Below, one piece after another: positions 1-12,462 of a stretch of DNA of 64,000 bases. Each line of letters starts with the position of its first letter. The first letter of the stretch is position 1. The stretch comes from VRUE01 sp036276735 (GTDB lineage: Bacteria > Actinomycetota > Thermoleophilia > Solirubrobacterales > 70-9). The DNA is taken from assembly GCA_036276735.1 (NCBI GenBank), contig DASUOH010000043.1, positions 16,537 to 80,536 of the forward strand, read 5' to 3'. The notes under the pieces were generated by a model, which did no database searches, was not told the origin of the DNA, and saw only the letters and a program-made list of their open reading frames with translations. A program made the position numbers and the translations under genes.

Positions 1-142
1 GCCCAAGCGTCGCGTACTGCGCAAGCACCTTCGCGCCGATCTGTTCGACCTCTTTGTTGACCTCGGCGACCCGACCCGGATTGTTCTTCAGCGTCTTGAC
101 GCCCTCGGAGGTCAGGTTGGTCAGCATCACGTAAGTAGGCAT
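1..142 (-). CDS. GYD domain-containing protein (N-terminal part)
   Basis: The reading frame runs off the window edge; 47 codons are present. The N-terminus MPTYVMLTNLTSEGVKTLK, followed by an NPGRVAEVNKEVEQIGAKV stretch, matches the small GYD family (about 95-100 residues, ferredoxin-like alpha/beta fold, no established biochemical role). The start ATG (140-142) is preceded by a GAGGAG ribosome-binding site at about 146-152. The downstream half is outside the window, so the family assignment rests on the N-terminal strand-helix pattern only. Confidence 0.75.
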   Translation of the reverse strand, partial: MPTYVMLTNLTSEGVKTLKNNPGRVAEVNKEVEQIGAKVLAQYATLG

Positions 143-257
143 AGAGGCTCCTCTCGGCGGGGGGTGATGAGAAAGATAGTCGTCGGCGGATGAGGGCGGG
201 CCTGGTGGGATTGGTGAGTGCCTCGATGTCGGAGGCCAAGCCAGGGTGTGACGGCAC

Positions 258-286
258 TTGCCGGGATAGCAGCGCTATCGCGGCAA
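258..286 (-). terminator. Hairpin downstream of the wall-hydrolase gene
   Basis: A 13-bp stem with one mismatch (258-270 against 274-286) closes a 3-nt loop. It lies between the stop of the lytic-transglycosylase gene (352) and the start of the GYD gene. There is no U-run after it, so it is either a weak intrinsic terminator or an RNA-stabilising hairpin. Confidence 0.4.
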
Positions 287-351
287 GGGACCGGTGCGCC
301 ATGGCGCCGGGATCCGGCGGCGAGGCGCCGCCAAGATCGCCTGGTTCGCCC

Positions 352-2049
352 TCAGCCGTCGTAGCCGGCGTGGATGTGGTCGCAGTGGTCGGAGCGGGCG
401 AAGGCCGGACCGGCGCCGTCGAGGTCGAAGCAGTAGATCAGCTCGGTCGGCAGGGCTGGCGCGGGGAGCGCGGCGAGGGTGAGGCCGAGCTCAGCGCAGG
501 GCGCGGACGGCGAGGTGTCGGTGCAGGAGACGCCGTCGACCGCCGCGATGTCCATCGCCCGCCCGTAATAGTGGTTGGAGACGCCGCCTGCGGCCGTGTA
601 CATCGAGTGGTCGGAGCGCAGCGAGGAGATCGTCAGCTGGTGGGCCTGGGTGATTGCCCCGATCAGGCCGACGATGCGCGGATCGATCCGGCCCGCTTCG
701 AGGTCTTCGCGCGCCACCTCGTTGAGGATCGTCAGGTTGTTCCAGTTGATCGGCGCGATGACGACATTCGGCAGCGCCAGCGACCAGTCGACCCGGCGGG
801 ATTTGCACTCTCCTTCAAGTCGATCGGCCTCGGCGATGACGGCGTCGACGTACCACTTGGCCTGGTTGTGGCTGAAGAGGCCGGCCCGCATCCCGCCCCG
901 CGACCAGAGCAGGCGAGCGAGCGTCGCCGCCGAGTCGTCGGGGTCGGCGTGCCGGAGCCGTCCGTCGCCGTCCCCGTCGACCGCAAAGCGCTGCCACTCG
1001 ACACCGTCGAGCCCGAGCGGCCCGCTGCGGCGCAGCACCGCCTGATCCATGCCACGGCCGAAGTTCGACTCGAGCCGGGCGACCGCGGCCAGCGTCCAGA
1101 CGCCCCGCTTGCCGAGCCCGTAGCGGGCGGCGGCGCTCTCGAAGGCGTCGAGGTACTCCGCCGGAATCTTCTTGCGCCAGCGCTTCGGGGCGACGCAGGT
1201 CAGCACCTGCAGCTTGGGCGCCAGATCGAAAGCTCCCGCGATCGCGTTGCCGAGGCCGGCGTAGCACCCGGCGTTGGCGAGCACCTCGGCGACGTACCAG
1301 TCGGCGTGGTTGTAGGCGAAGATCGCCGTGTACCAGTCGGCCGGCGCGCCGGAGGCGCTCAGGTAGTTCGCCGCGGCGTGAATTGCGTCTTCTGGGTCGT
1401 AGGGATCGGCCTCGCCGTCGCCGTTGGCGTCGACCCCGTAGGCGGCCCACGTTTCCGGCATGAACTGCATCCAGCCGAGGGCGCCGGCCGAGGAGACGTT
1501 GGTGTTGGTCCCGAAGGCGGTCTCGATCTCGTTGATCGCGGCGAGCACGCTGGGCCCCTGCGGACCGAGGGCGTAGGCGGCGGCGGCTCGCTCGTAGATC
1601 GGTACGAGGACCGCCGGCACGGCGCCCGGCGAACAGCTCGGGTCGGGGAGGGTCGGCACCGAGAGGACCGGGGGCGGCGCTTCCGTCGCGTTTTCGCCCG
1701 CTTCCGCATCGGCTTCGACGTCGGGCTCGGGCTCCGGCTCTGGGGTGGGACGAGGCTTCGGCTGCGGCTTGGGAGTGACGCCGCCGCTGTCGGGTGCCGG
1801 CTTCGGCTCGAGGGCCGGCGGCGCCGGGGTGGGAGCGACGATCGCATCGCCCTGTTCGACCGGCGCCGGGGTGGGGGCGGGAGCGATCGTCTCGCTCGCC
1901 GCTGGTTTGGCTTCTTCGGCCGAGGCGGTGGCGGAAATGACGATAAAAAGAAAAAGGATGAGGAGGGTCAGCTGAAGGACTTGGCGTGCGCGGATGGCGA
2001 GCGCCGCCGCCAGGCGCGCGCGAGAAGGCTTGAAGCGCACCCGACTCAT
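352..2049 (-). CDS. Secreted murein hydrolase: two lytic-transglycosylase-like domains plus M15-like peptidase domain
   Basis: A 565-residue protein predicted to act on peptidoglycan outside the membrane. Residues about 20-43 form a signal/anchor helix, followed by a Pro/Ala/Glu-rich spacer to about 130. The first SLT/MltB-like domain (about 140-270) carries the catalytic-type Glu in NEIETAFGTN and the motif GALGWMQFMPETW. A second, diverged copy (about 280-410) has RLESNFGRGMDQ and SGPLGLDGVEWQRF. The C-terminal part (about 430-565) contains SNHYYGRAMDIA, matching the SxHxxGxAxD zinc motif of M15 peptidases, and DHCDHIHAGY near the end. It therefore may cut both glycan strands and stem peptides. 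The start overlaps the upstream gene stop by four bases (ATGA), so the two are probably co-translated. The family calls come from motifs; activity of the second transglycosylase copy is uncertain. Confidence 0.8.
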   Translation of the reverse strand: MSRVRFKPSRARLAAALAIRARQVLQLTLLILFLFIVISATASAEEAKPAASETIAPAPTPAPVEQGDAIVAPTPAPPALEPKPAPDSGGVTPKPQPKPRPTPEPEPEPDVEADAEAGENATEAPPPVLSVPTLPDPSCSPGAVPAVLVPIYERAAAAYALGPQGPSVLAAINEIETAFGTNTNVSSAGALGWMQFMPETWAAYGVDANGDGEADPYDPEDAIHAAANYLSASGAPADWYTAIFAYNHADWYVAEVLANAGCYAGLGNAIAGAFDLAPKLQVLTCVAPKRWRKKIPAEYLDAFESAAARYGLGKRGVWTLAAVARLESNFGRGMDQAVLRRSGPLGLDGVEWQRFAVDGDGDGRLRHADPDDSAATLARLLWSRGGMRAGLFSHNQAKWYVDAVIAEADRLEGECKSRRVDWSLALPNVVIAPINWNNLTILNEVAREDLEAGRIDPRIVGLIGAITQAHQLTISSLRSDHSMYTAAGGVSNHYYGRAMDIAAVDGVSCTDTSPSAPCAELGLTLAALPAPALPTELIYCFDLDGAGPAFARSDHCDHIHAGYDG

Positions 2050-2936
2050 CCTCGAACGTCCGTTACGACCCAGGCGCCGGCCTGCTTGGTCAGCTTGAGG
2101 CGCAGCTCGCTGATCGTGCCGACCCGCAGCAGCGAGGCGCTTACGGTGTGAACTTTGCCGCTACGCGGCCCTGGCACGAGGTTGAGCACTTTGGCCTTCG
2201 GTACCTCGGTGGCCGCCGGCTGTCGCGGCGGTCGTTCGGCGAGTGCCGTCGCCAGCTCGGGCGTCGCGGTTTCCCCGAAGACGGTCATCGCGCGGGCCGG
2301 TCGGCGGCCGATCTCGTAGAAGACAAACGCCTCGACGAAGCGCCGCGCCACTTTCATCGCCGCCGGGCCGGCCGGGACCGGTTTCTGGCCCGAGCTGGTG
2401 GCGGCGGCTTCCTCTTCCTCTTCGACCGCGCCGCTTTCGTCGTCGCTCCCTGCGTTCAGCTCGGCGGCTGCCGCGTCGCCGCTCACCGCAGTGTCGCCCT
2501 CTCTCGCCGCGACCCCGACGCCGTCATCGACTCCGAACTTCGGCTCGACGCCCTGCAGCACCGGGCCGGTCGGCTCCTCCGGCGGCTGCTCGACCGGGGC
2601 GGGGGGTGGTGCGACCGCCGCAACAGGCTCGGCGCGCGGCATGGGGACCTCGGTGCCGCCGTCGCCTTCAAGGGCGACCGCGCCGATCGCGGTGGCGCCG
2701 ATCGCAACCGCGACCAGGGCTCCGGCTCCGGCCGCACGTGGATCGGGGACCGCGAGGCCGGCGGCGCGATCGCGCAGTGGCCAGACGATCCGCTCCTGCA
2801 GCGGCCAGAGAACGCGACGCTCCAGGCCCCAGGCGAGTCGCTCGAAGGGCCAGCGCAGGCGGTCGGCCGACGCGGTCAGCGTCGAGCGGGCCCTGCGCCC
2901 CCCTGGCTTGGCATTGATTTCGCGTCGTCTCAACAT
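2046..2936 (-). CDS. Single-pass membrane protein with C-terminal NTF2-like domain, unknown function
   Basis: 296 residues. A basic, Trp/Leu-rich amphipathic N-terminus (1-65) precedes one Gly/Ala-rich membrane helix (about 75-95), an acidic low-complexity extracytoplasmic linker (about 100-190) and a folded C-terminal domain (about 195-296). The last domain begins with AMKVARRFVEAFVFYEIGRR and ends in KQAGAWVVTDVRG, a layout like TcpC/Mce-associated NTF2-like domains. It is the first gene of a two-gene unit with the murein hydrolase (4-nt overlap), so a wall-related partner role is a reasonable inference. I do not recognise a named family. Confidence 0.6.
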   Translation of the reverse strand: MLRRREINAKPGGRRARSTLTASADRLRWPFERLAWGLERRVLWPLQERIVWPLRDRAAGLAVPDPRAAGAGALVAVAIGATAIGAVALEGDGGTEVPMPRAEPVAAVAPPPAPVEQPPEEPTGPVLQGVEPKFGVDDGVGVAAREGDTAVSGDAAAAELNAGSDDESGAVEEEEEAAATSSGQKPVPAGPAAMKVARRFVEAFVFYEIGRRPARAMTVFGETATPELATALAERPPRQPAATEVPKAKVLNLVPGPRSGKVHTVSASLLRVGTISELRLKLTKQAGAWVVTDVRG

Positions 2937-3101
2937 CTGTACGAAGTCCGTAGACAGCTTACGTCGGCATGGACAGCCGATTCCTCAAATTCCGCTCCCT
3001 GTAATGCGGCTCCCACGGCCCCCTGCTTAACAGCCCACCCTGAGCGTCCCCTAAAGAGCTTCCAAATGGTGACGGATAAAGGCGTTTCCGACAAGGGGGC
3101 G

Positions 3102-5688
<2,587 letters not shown>

Positions 5689-5699
<11 letters not shown>

Positions 5700-6066
5700 C
5701 TCCGGCCTTCCTTTCGAGCTCTTCGACGCGTCGTTCCAGGGCGAGGACCCGCTCGACGCCGGCCAGGTTGAGGCCGAGCTCCGAGGTCATCTGCTGGATG
5801 CGGCGCAGCCGCTCGACGTCGCGCTGCGAGTACAGCCGCGTGTTCTTCGGCGAGCGCTTCGGCCGGATCAGGCCGCGCGCCTCGTAGACGCGCAGCGTCT
5901 GCGGGTGCATGTCGGCGAGTTCGGCGGCGACCGAGATCATGTAGACGCCGCGCTCCTCGTCGATCCTGGTTTCGATCCGTTCGCGGCGCACGGTGGTGCG
6001 ACCGTCGCGCCCCTGCCCATCGCGGCCGCTCACACCAACCACCTCCGCTGTTCCTTTGCCCGACAT
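5689..6066 (-). CDS. hspR: Heat-shock repressor HspR (MerR family)
   Basis: 125 residues. After a variable 40-residue N-terminus comes the MerR-type winged helix: YMISVAAELADMHPQTLRVY, then EARGLIRPKRSPKNTRLYSQ and the helical RLRRIQQMTSELGLNLAGVE typical of HspR, with a short coiled coil at the end. HspR, with DnaK as co-repressor, represses dnaK operons in actinobacteria. The gene sits between dnaJ and clpB as in Streptomyces-like operons, giving autoregulation. I could not find a good HAIR operator upstream of dnaK. Confidence 0.95.
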
Positions 6067-6091
6067 ATCCGGGAGAAGGCACGGTCGAAAC

Positions 6092-7210
6092 TCATCTCCT
6101 TGCCCTCCGCAGCAGCTCGGCGCGCGGGTCGCCGCCGTTCAGCGCCTTCGCCAGCTGCTCGACGGCCTCCGCCTGCTCCTCGTTTAGCTCCTGGGGCATC
6201 TCAATCTCCAACCGGTAGCGGATGTCGCCGCGCCCCCGGCCGCCCGGCCGCGGCGGGCCCTCGCCGCGCAGCCGCTGCACCGTGCCGTGCTTCGTCCCGG
6301 CCGGGACCTTGATCTTCTTCGTGCCGTCCAGCGTCGGCACCTCGATCGTCGCCCCGCGCAGCGCCTCGGCGACGGTTATCGGCACCGTCACCTCGAGATT
6401 GCCGTCGTCGAGCCGCTTGAAGATCGGCGAGGCGGCGACGCGGGTGACGACGTAGAGGTCGCCGGGCGGGCCGCCGCGCGGTCCTGCCTCGCCCTGTCCT
6501 GCAAGCCGGATGCGGCCGCCGTCCTTGACCCCGGCCGGGACGTTCACCTTGAGCCGCTTGGTCTGCTGGGTGAGGCCGGAGCCGCCGCAGGTCTGGCAGG
6601 GGTCCTCGATCACCTCGCCGGCGCCGCCGCACTGCGGGCAGGGCTGGCTGATCGAGAAGAAGCCCTGGCTCTGCGAATCGATGCCGCGCCCTTCGCAGCG
6701 CGGGCAGGTGATCGGCTTGGTGCCCGGCTTGGCGCCGCTGCCGTGGCAAGTGGGGCAGTGCTCGGCTTTCGGCACGGCCACGGCCACCTGGGCCCCGTTG
6801 ACCGCCTGGTCGAAGCTGAGGCTGACCTCGGTTTCGAGGTCACGCCCTCGCATCTGCTCGGGCTGGGCGCGACCGCCGCCGCGGCCAAACAGGCTGCCGA
6901 AGAGGTCGCCGATGTCGCCGGCCCCAAAGCCGCCGAAGCCGCCACCCGGACCGCCCGGCGCCCCCTGCGGACCGCGGCCAAAGCCGCCAAGGCCGCCGAA
7001 CATGCCGCCTGCGTCGTACTGCTTGCGCTTCTCGGCGTCCGAGAGGACGTCGTAGGCGCCCTGCACCTCCTTGAAGCGCTCCTCGGCCTTCGGGTCGTCG
7101 GGGTTGCGGTCGGGGTGGTACTTGCGGGCGAGCTTGCGGTAGGCCTTCTTGATCTCCTCGTCGGAGGCCTTCTTCGAGACGCCCAGGACTTTGTAGAGGT
7201 CCTCCGCCAC
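6092..7210 (-). CDS. dnaJ: Co-chaperone DnaJ
   Basis: 372 residues. The J-domain (1-70) has the HPD tripeptide in KYHPDRNPDD. A Gly/Phe-rich linker (75-115) and four CxxCxGxG zinc motifs follow (CPTCHGSG, CPRCEGRG, CPQCGGAG, CQTCGGSG), then the two substrate-binding beta domains. It stimulates DnaK ATPase and delivers clients. It lies third in the heat-shock operon, 25 bases after grpE. The complete zinc domain makes this a class A (type I) J-protein. Confidence 0.97.
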   Translation of the reverse strand: MAEDLYKVLGVSKKASDEEIKKAYRKLARKYHPDRNPDDPKAEERFKEVQGAYDVLSDAEKRKQYDAGGMFGGLGGFGRGPQGAPGGPGGGFGGFGAGDIGDLFGSLFGRGGGRAQPEQMRGRDLETEVSLSFDQAVNGAQVAVAVPKAEHCPTCHGSGAKPGTKPITCPRCEGRGIDSQSQGFFSISQPCPQCGGAGEVIEDPCQTCGGSGLTQQTKRLKVNVPAGVKDGGRIRLAGQGEAGPRGGPPGDLYVVTRVAASPIFKRLDDGNLEVTVPITVAEALRGATIEVPTLDGTKKIKVPAGTKHGTVQRLRGEGPPRPGGRGRGDIRYRLEIEMPQELNEEQAEAVEQLAKALNGGDPRAELLRRARR

Positions 7211-7235
7211 CGCTCCTCCTATATGACCCGCGAGG

Positions 7236-7810
7236 TCATTCCGCCACCACCACGCGCGCCGGCCGGATCAACTGCTCGCCGAGCCGGTAGCCCTTCTGCG
7301 CCACCTCGACCACGGTGCCGCTCTCGGCCCCGTCGGCGGCCATGGTGGAGAGCGCCTCGTGCAAATTGGGATCGAACCTCTCGCCGGTCGGATCGAGCGA
7401 CTCGACCCCGTTGCCCTTAAGGGCCTGGCAGAGATCGCGGTAGGTGAGGACGACGCCGTGGGCCAGCGGCTCCTCTGGAGTCGATCCGTCATCGGGGTCG
7501 ATTCCGGCGGCATCGAGCGCTCGCTCGAGGTTGTCGATGACGTGCACGAGCTCACCGACGAGTGCTGCTTTCCCGCGAACGCTCGCAGCGGTGACCTCGG
7601 CACTCATTCGCTTCCTGAAGTTCTCGAAGTCGGCCTTCGTCCTCTTCGCGAGATCCAGGTACTCGTCTCGCTCGGAGATGAGGGCATCCAGGTCCTTCTC
7701 GATGGCCTCTCCGGCGGGTGGCGTGGGGGATGGAGGCTCGCCCGCAGCTTGCGAGGACGAGGCGCCATCCCCCGCGACAGGACCCGCCGGCCGCTCAGCT
7801 TTGTCCTGAC

Positions 7811-7814
<4 letters not shown>
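7236..7814 (-). CDS. grpE: Nucleotide exchange factor GrpE
   Basis: 192 residues. A Pro/Ser-rich disordered N-terminus (1-35) leads to the long dimerisation helix (ERDEYLDLAKRTKADFENFR) and the beta domain ending GYRLGEQLIRPARVVVAE, the characteristic GrpE C-terminal signature. It releases ADP from DnaK. The start codon overlaps the dnaK stop by four bases (ATGA), so translation is probably coupled. Confidence 0.96.
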
Positions 7815-9703
<1,889 letters not shown>

Positions 9704-9755
9704 TTTCTCGCTACCTCCAGGGGTTTTGTCGTTTGACTATGAAAATCTAAGTCGC

Positions 9756-9783
9756 AGTATGGCAACTTTTCGCACGATTGCAA
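9756..9783 (-). promoter_or_regulatory. Candidate housekeeping promoter of the dnaK operon
   Basis: On the minus strand, TTGCAA (-35, 9778-9783) and CATACT (-10, 9756-9761) are separated by 16 bp, about 50 bp upstream of the dnaK start. The surrounding 40 bp is clearly AT-richer than the neighbours. A HAIR-like repressor site (CTTGAGT-N7-ACTCAAG) is not present in recognisable form. Confidence 0.5.
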
Positions 9784-9841
9784 GTGGCCCGGTAAGCGGG
9801 TAATCGCGTGTACTGGGTTCCCCGAGAAGGAGGAGATCGCC

Positions 9842-10993
9842 TTGAGTTCCGCCCGCACCCCTCTCGGCCGCAGCCTCGTCGCGCTCGTGGCCGTCCTGCT
9901 TATCGCATTACTCGTACCCGGCGCGGTTTCGGCCAAGCAGCACGACAACGGCAAAGGCAAGGTCGTCAACGTGATGACCCGCAACGTCTACCTCGGCGCC
10001 GACCTCGGTCCCGCGATCGAGGCGAAAAGCCTCTCCGGCCTGGTCACCGCCAACGGCGTGATCCTGCGCCAGGTGATCGCCAACGACTTCCCGACCCGGG
10101 CGGAGGGCCTGGCCGACGAGATCCTCGCCACCGAACCGGACCTGGTCGGCTTGCAGGAGGTGGCGCTGTGGCAGACGACGCCGATAACGCCGGCTGGCAG
10201 CGCACTGAGGCTCGACTACCTGCAGCTGTTGCTCGACGAGCTGAACGAGGGCAACGGCAAAAACGGCATGGGGAAGCCTCAGTATGAGGTCGTCGTCGTC
10301 CAGGACGAGTTCGACCTGGAGGCTCCCGCCGACGCCAACGGGATCGCCGGCGATGGGCCGGGCGGCGAACTGGCCAATGCCGAGGTGATCGGCCGCCTCA
10401 CGATGCGCGACGTGATCCTCGCCAGGAGCAGCGGCGGAGTCCACACCTGGAACGCCCAGGGCGGCAACTTCAAAACGCTGCTGCCGCTGTCGATCGCCGG
10501 TCAGCAGATCGCGGTCAAACGCGGCTGGACGGCAACCGATGCGCGGGTGCGCGGCAGCAAGCCGTTCCGCTTCGTCAACACGCACCTCGAGGCCTTCGAG
10601 CCCAACGTCCGCGCCGCGCAGGCGGCCGAGCTGGTGGCGCCGGGCGGTCCGGCGACGGGCCCGCTGCCCGTCGTGCTCCTCGGTGACCTCAATTCCGACG
10701 ATGACACGGTCACCCCGGTTAACCGGAAAGCCTTCGAAGTGCTGCTCGCGGCCGGCTTCGTCTCCCGCAGCACGAACGATCCACTCAGTTGCTGCCTCAA
10801 ATCTCCCCTGCTGGCGGCCAACGCGGGAGGCAAAGTCAGCGACTTCGACCACCAGGTCGACCATGTGCTGACCAACGCCCCGGAGCTGATCGAGTTGCAG
10901 AGCTCGCTGGTCACCGGGCTGCTGCCGGTGAACGGCTTCTGGAGCTCAGACCACGCGGGCGTCTTCAGCTCCCTGAGGTTCAACAAGCCCTAA
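9842..10993 (+). CDS. Secreted endonuclease/exonuclease/phosphatase-family protein
   Basis: 383 residues with a TTG start behind a strong AAGGAGGAG ribosome-binding site (about 9827-9835). Residues 1-30 are a classical signal peptide ending in VSA. The EEP fold motifs are present in order: MTRNVYLGADLG (metal Asn), LVGLQEVALW (metal Glu), VNTHLEAF, VVLLGDLNSDDD (D-x-N) and SSDHAGVFSSL (terminal DH). The family covers DNase I-like nucleases, sphingomyelinases and inositol phosphatases; the substrate cannot be set from sequence, but an exported phosphodiesterase is likely. It diverges from dnaK and is followed by palindromic element copy 1. Confidence 0.85.
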   Translation: MSSARTPLGRSLVALVAVLLIALLVPGAVSAKQHDNGKGKVVNVMTRNVYLGADLGPAIEAKSLSGLVTANGVILRQVIANDFPTRAEGLADEILATEPDLVGLQEVALWQTTPITPAGSALRLDYLQLLLDELNEGNGKNGMGKPQYEVVVVQDEFDLEAPADANGIAGDGPGGELANAEVIGRLTMRDVILARSSGGVHTWNAQGGNFKTLLPLSIAGQQIAVKRGWTATDARVRGSKPFRFVNTHLEAFEPNVRAAQAAELVAPGGPATGPLPVVLLGDLNSDDDTVTPVNRKAFEVLLAAGFVSRSTNDPLSCCLKSPLLAANAGGKVSDFDHQVDHVLTNAPELIELQSSLVTGLLPVNGFWSSDHAGVFSSLRFNKP

Positions 10994-11028
10994 CCAGCTC
11001 AAGATAAGAACCGCCCGCCAGGGAGTTG

Positions 11029-11139
11029 GGAGCGTCCCGACAGGGGTGAAGCGTCTTGTACTTTTTTCGCGATACCGCCCTCGGACGGCCACTATCGGTC
11101 TTCGAAAAAAGTTAAGCGGAACCCCTATCGGGACGCTCC
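11029..11139 (+). repeat. Palindromic intergenic element, copy 1
   Basis: 111 bp between two convergent genes. The outer arms 11029-11040 and 11128-11139 are a perfect 12-bp inverted repeat; AGGGGT/ACCCCT (11042-11047, 11121-11126) adds 6 bp after a C/A mismatch. The inner stem pairs ACTTTTTTCG (11060-11069) with CGAAAAAAGT (11103-11112). The central part holds CTCGGACGGCC and ends GTCTT. The core CTTGTACTTTTT ... GTCTTCGAAAAAAGTTAAG recurs in two other places in this window. Confidence 0.85.
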
Positions 11140-11142
11140 GCC

Positions 11143-11559
11143 CTACCCCTGACCGGCGGTGCGGGCGACGAACTCAGCCACTTCTTCGGCCTGCTCGCCG
11201 TTGAGGATGCCGGCCGGCATGCGGCCCGCTTCGGTGTCGGAGTCGACGCCTTTTTCGATCGCGGCCAGAACGCGGCCTTGGTTCGTTTTGACCGTCGTCG
11301 CCGCGGCTTCGCCTTCCGGCGGGCCGGCCGGGGCGAGCAGATCGTCGAGGTCCGGGCCGAAGTTGCCGTCGGTCTCGGCGGCGTAGAGCGTGTGGCAGTT
11401 GCCGCAGTTGGTGTCGAAGAGCGCCTTGGCGTCCTCCAGTTCGCTCGGCACGTGCGCTTCCGGCGCGGACTCGCCGTCGGCGCGGAAGGCGAGCCACGGG
11501 ATGAGCACCGCCAGGAAGAGGACGAGGAGGCCGAAGCTGACGAAGGTCTTCTTGCTCAT
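11143..11559 (-). CDS. Membrane-anchored mono-haem cytochrome c
   Basis: 138 residues from the chosen ATG at 11557-11559, because MSKKTFVSFGLLVLFLAVLI gives a clean N-terminal membrane helix; a longer frame upstream overlaps the endonuclease III gene. The extracytoplasmic class I domain has one haem motif CGNCH in FDTNCGNCHTLYAA and a probable Met ligand in AGRMPAGIL. It should carry electrons at the outer face of the membrane. No oxidase genes are adjacent, so its partner is unknown. Confidence 0.85.
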   Translation of the reverse strand: MSKKTFVSFGLLVLFLAVLIPWLAFRADGESAPEAHVPSELEDAKALFDTNCGNCHTLYAAETDGNFGPDLDDLLAPAGPPEGEAAATTVKTNQGRVLAAIEKGVDSDTEAGRMPAGILNGEQAEEVAEFVARTAGQG

Positions 11560-11623
11560 GACATTGGTTCGTGCTTCGCTCGCGGCGCGAAGAACCAGAT
11601 ATGCACGCTTGCTCGCTCCGCAC

Positions 11624-12292
11624 TCATTTGCGAGCGGCACGGTACCAGGGACACATGCGCCGCAGCTCGCACTCCCCGCAGCGCGGTTTCGGTCGGCAGA
11701 GCGTGCGCCCGTGGCGGATCAGGTTGACGTGCAGCTCGTAGGCGTCCTCGGGGTCGACCACCGCCAGCATCTCGTCGTGGGCGCGCTCGAAGGAGGCGCC
11801 TTCCGGGAAGAGGCCGAGCCGGCCGCCGACCCGGTGGACGTGGACGTCGACGGGGATCTCCGGGATGCCCCAGGTGAAGATCAGCACGCAGGCGGCGGTT
11901 TTGCGGCCGACCCCCGGCAGGGAGAGGAGGAACTCGAGCGACTCCTCACGGGGCGTAGGCGGCGCGGTCCAGTCGAGGTCGGGATGCTCGCCGAGCCGCT
12001 CGAGGATCGCCTGGATGCGCGGCGCCTTCTGGCGTGCCAGCCCGCCGGGTCGGATCGCGTCTTCGAGCTCGGCCAGCGGCGCGTCGCGGACCTCCTCCCA
12101 GGTCGGGATGCGCTCGCGCAACTGGGCGAAGGAGCGGTCGCGGTTGCGGTCGTTGGTGTGCTGGGAGAGGACCGTCTTGATCAGCTCGGCGATCGGGTGG
12201 CCGTGCGGCTCGTTGAGCGGCTGCCCGTACATCTCGCGCAGCCGGTCGCGGATCGCCCGCACCCTCGCCCGTCTCGGCCGCTTCCAACTCAC
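11624..12292 (-). CDS. nth: Endonuclease III-type DNA glycosylase/AP lyase
   Basis: 222 residues from a GTG start at 12290-12292 (VSWKRPRRARVRAIRDRLRE). The helix-hairpin-helix LPGVGRKTAACVL supplies the catalytic Lys, and the conserved Asp lies in IPVDVHVHRVGGRLG. The C-terminal iron-sulphur loop CRPKPRCGECELRRMC has C-x5-C-x2-C-x5-C spacing, one residue shorter in the first gap than the usual C-x6-C-x2-C-x5-C. It removes oxidised pyrimidines in base excision repair. The longer frame reaching 12442 would run into palindromic element copy 2 and is not preferred. Confidence 0.85.
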   Translation of the reverse strand: MSWKRPRRARVRAIRDRLREMYGQPLNEPHGHPIAELIKTVLSQHTNDRNRDRSFAQLRERIPTWEEVRDAPLAELEDAIRPGGLARQKAPRIQAILERLGEHPDLDWTAPPTPREESLEFLLSLPGVGRKTAACVLIFTWGIPEIPVDVHVHRVGGRLGLFPEGASFERAHDEMLAVVDPEDAYELHVNLIRHGRTLCRPKPRCGECELRRMCPWYRAARK

Positions 12293-12320
12293 CGCCTGGA
12301 CCCTAATCGCGGCCGGACCC

Positions 12321-12431
12321 GAGGGATTTGGGACCCCTCCGAACGGCTTGTACTTTTTGCGCGCCTCCCTCGACGGACAACCGCTGCCTGTCTTCGCAAA
12401 AAGTTGAGAGAGGAGGGGTCCCAAATCCCTC
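12321..12431 (+). repeat. Palindromic intergenic element, copy 2
   Basis: 111 bp between the divergent nth and PAP2 genes. The outer arms 12321-12340 and 12412-12431 are a perfect 20-bp inverted repeat with a sequence unlike copies 1 and 3. The inner stem ACTTTTTGCG (12352-12361) pairs with CGCAAAAAGT (12395-12404). The shared core CTTGTACTTTTT ... TGTCTTCGCAAAAAGTT is in the same orientation as copy 1. Confidence 0.85.
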
Positions 12432-12462
12432 GACCCTCCCACCGGCGATTTACAATGTCCGG

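Noticed and set aside
190..2151. 653-residue plus-strand ORF opposite the wall hydrolase, and similar long ORFs opposite clpB, dnaK, lysS and ftsH
   Set aside because: They are antisense frames of high-GC genes: no domain motifs, Arg/Gly/Asp-rich composition and no ribosome-binding sites.
9704..9841. HAIR operator for HspR upstream of dnaK
   Set aside because: No CTTGAGT-N7-ACTCAAG match. Only a weak GACT...AGTC dyad (about 9734-9753) is present, and the CTTGAGT at 9841 is the start of the next gene without a second half.
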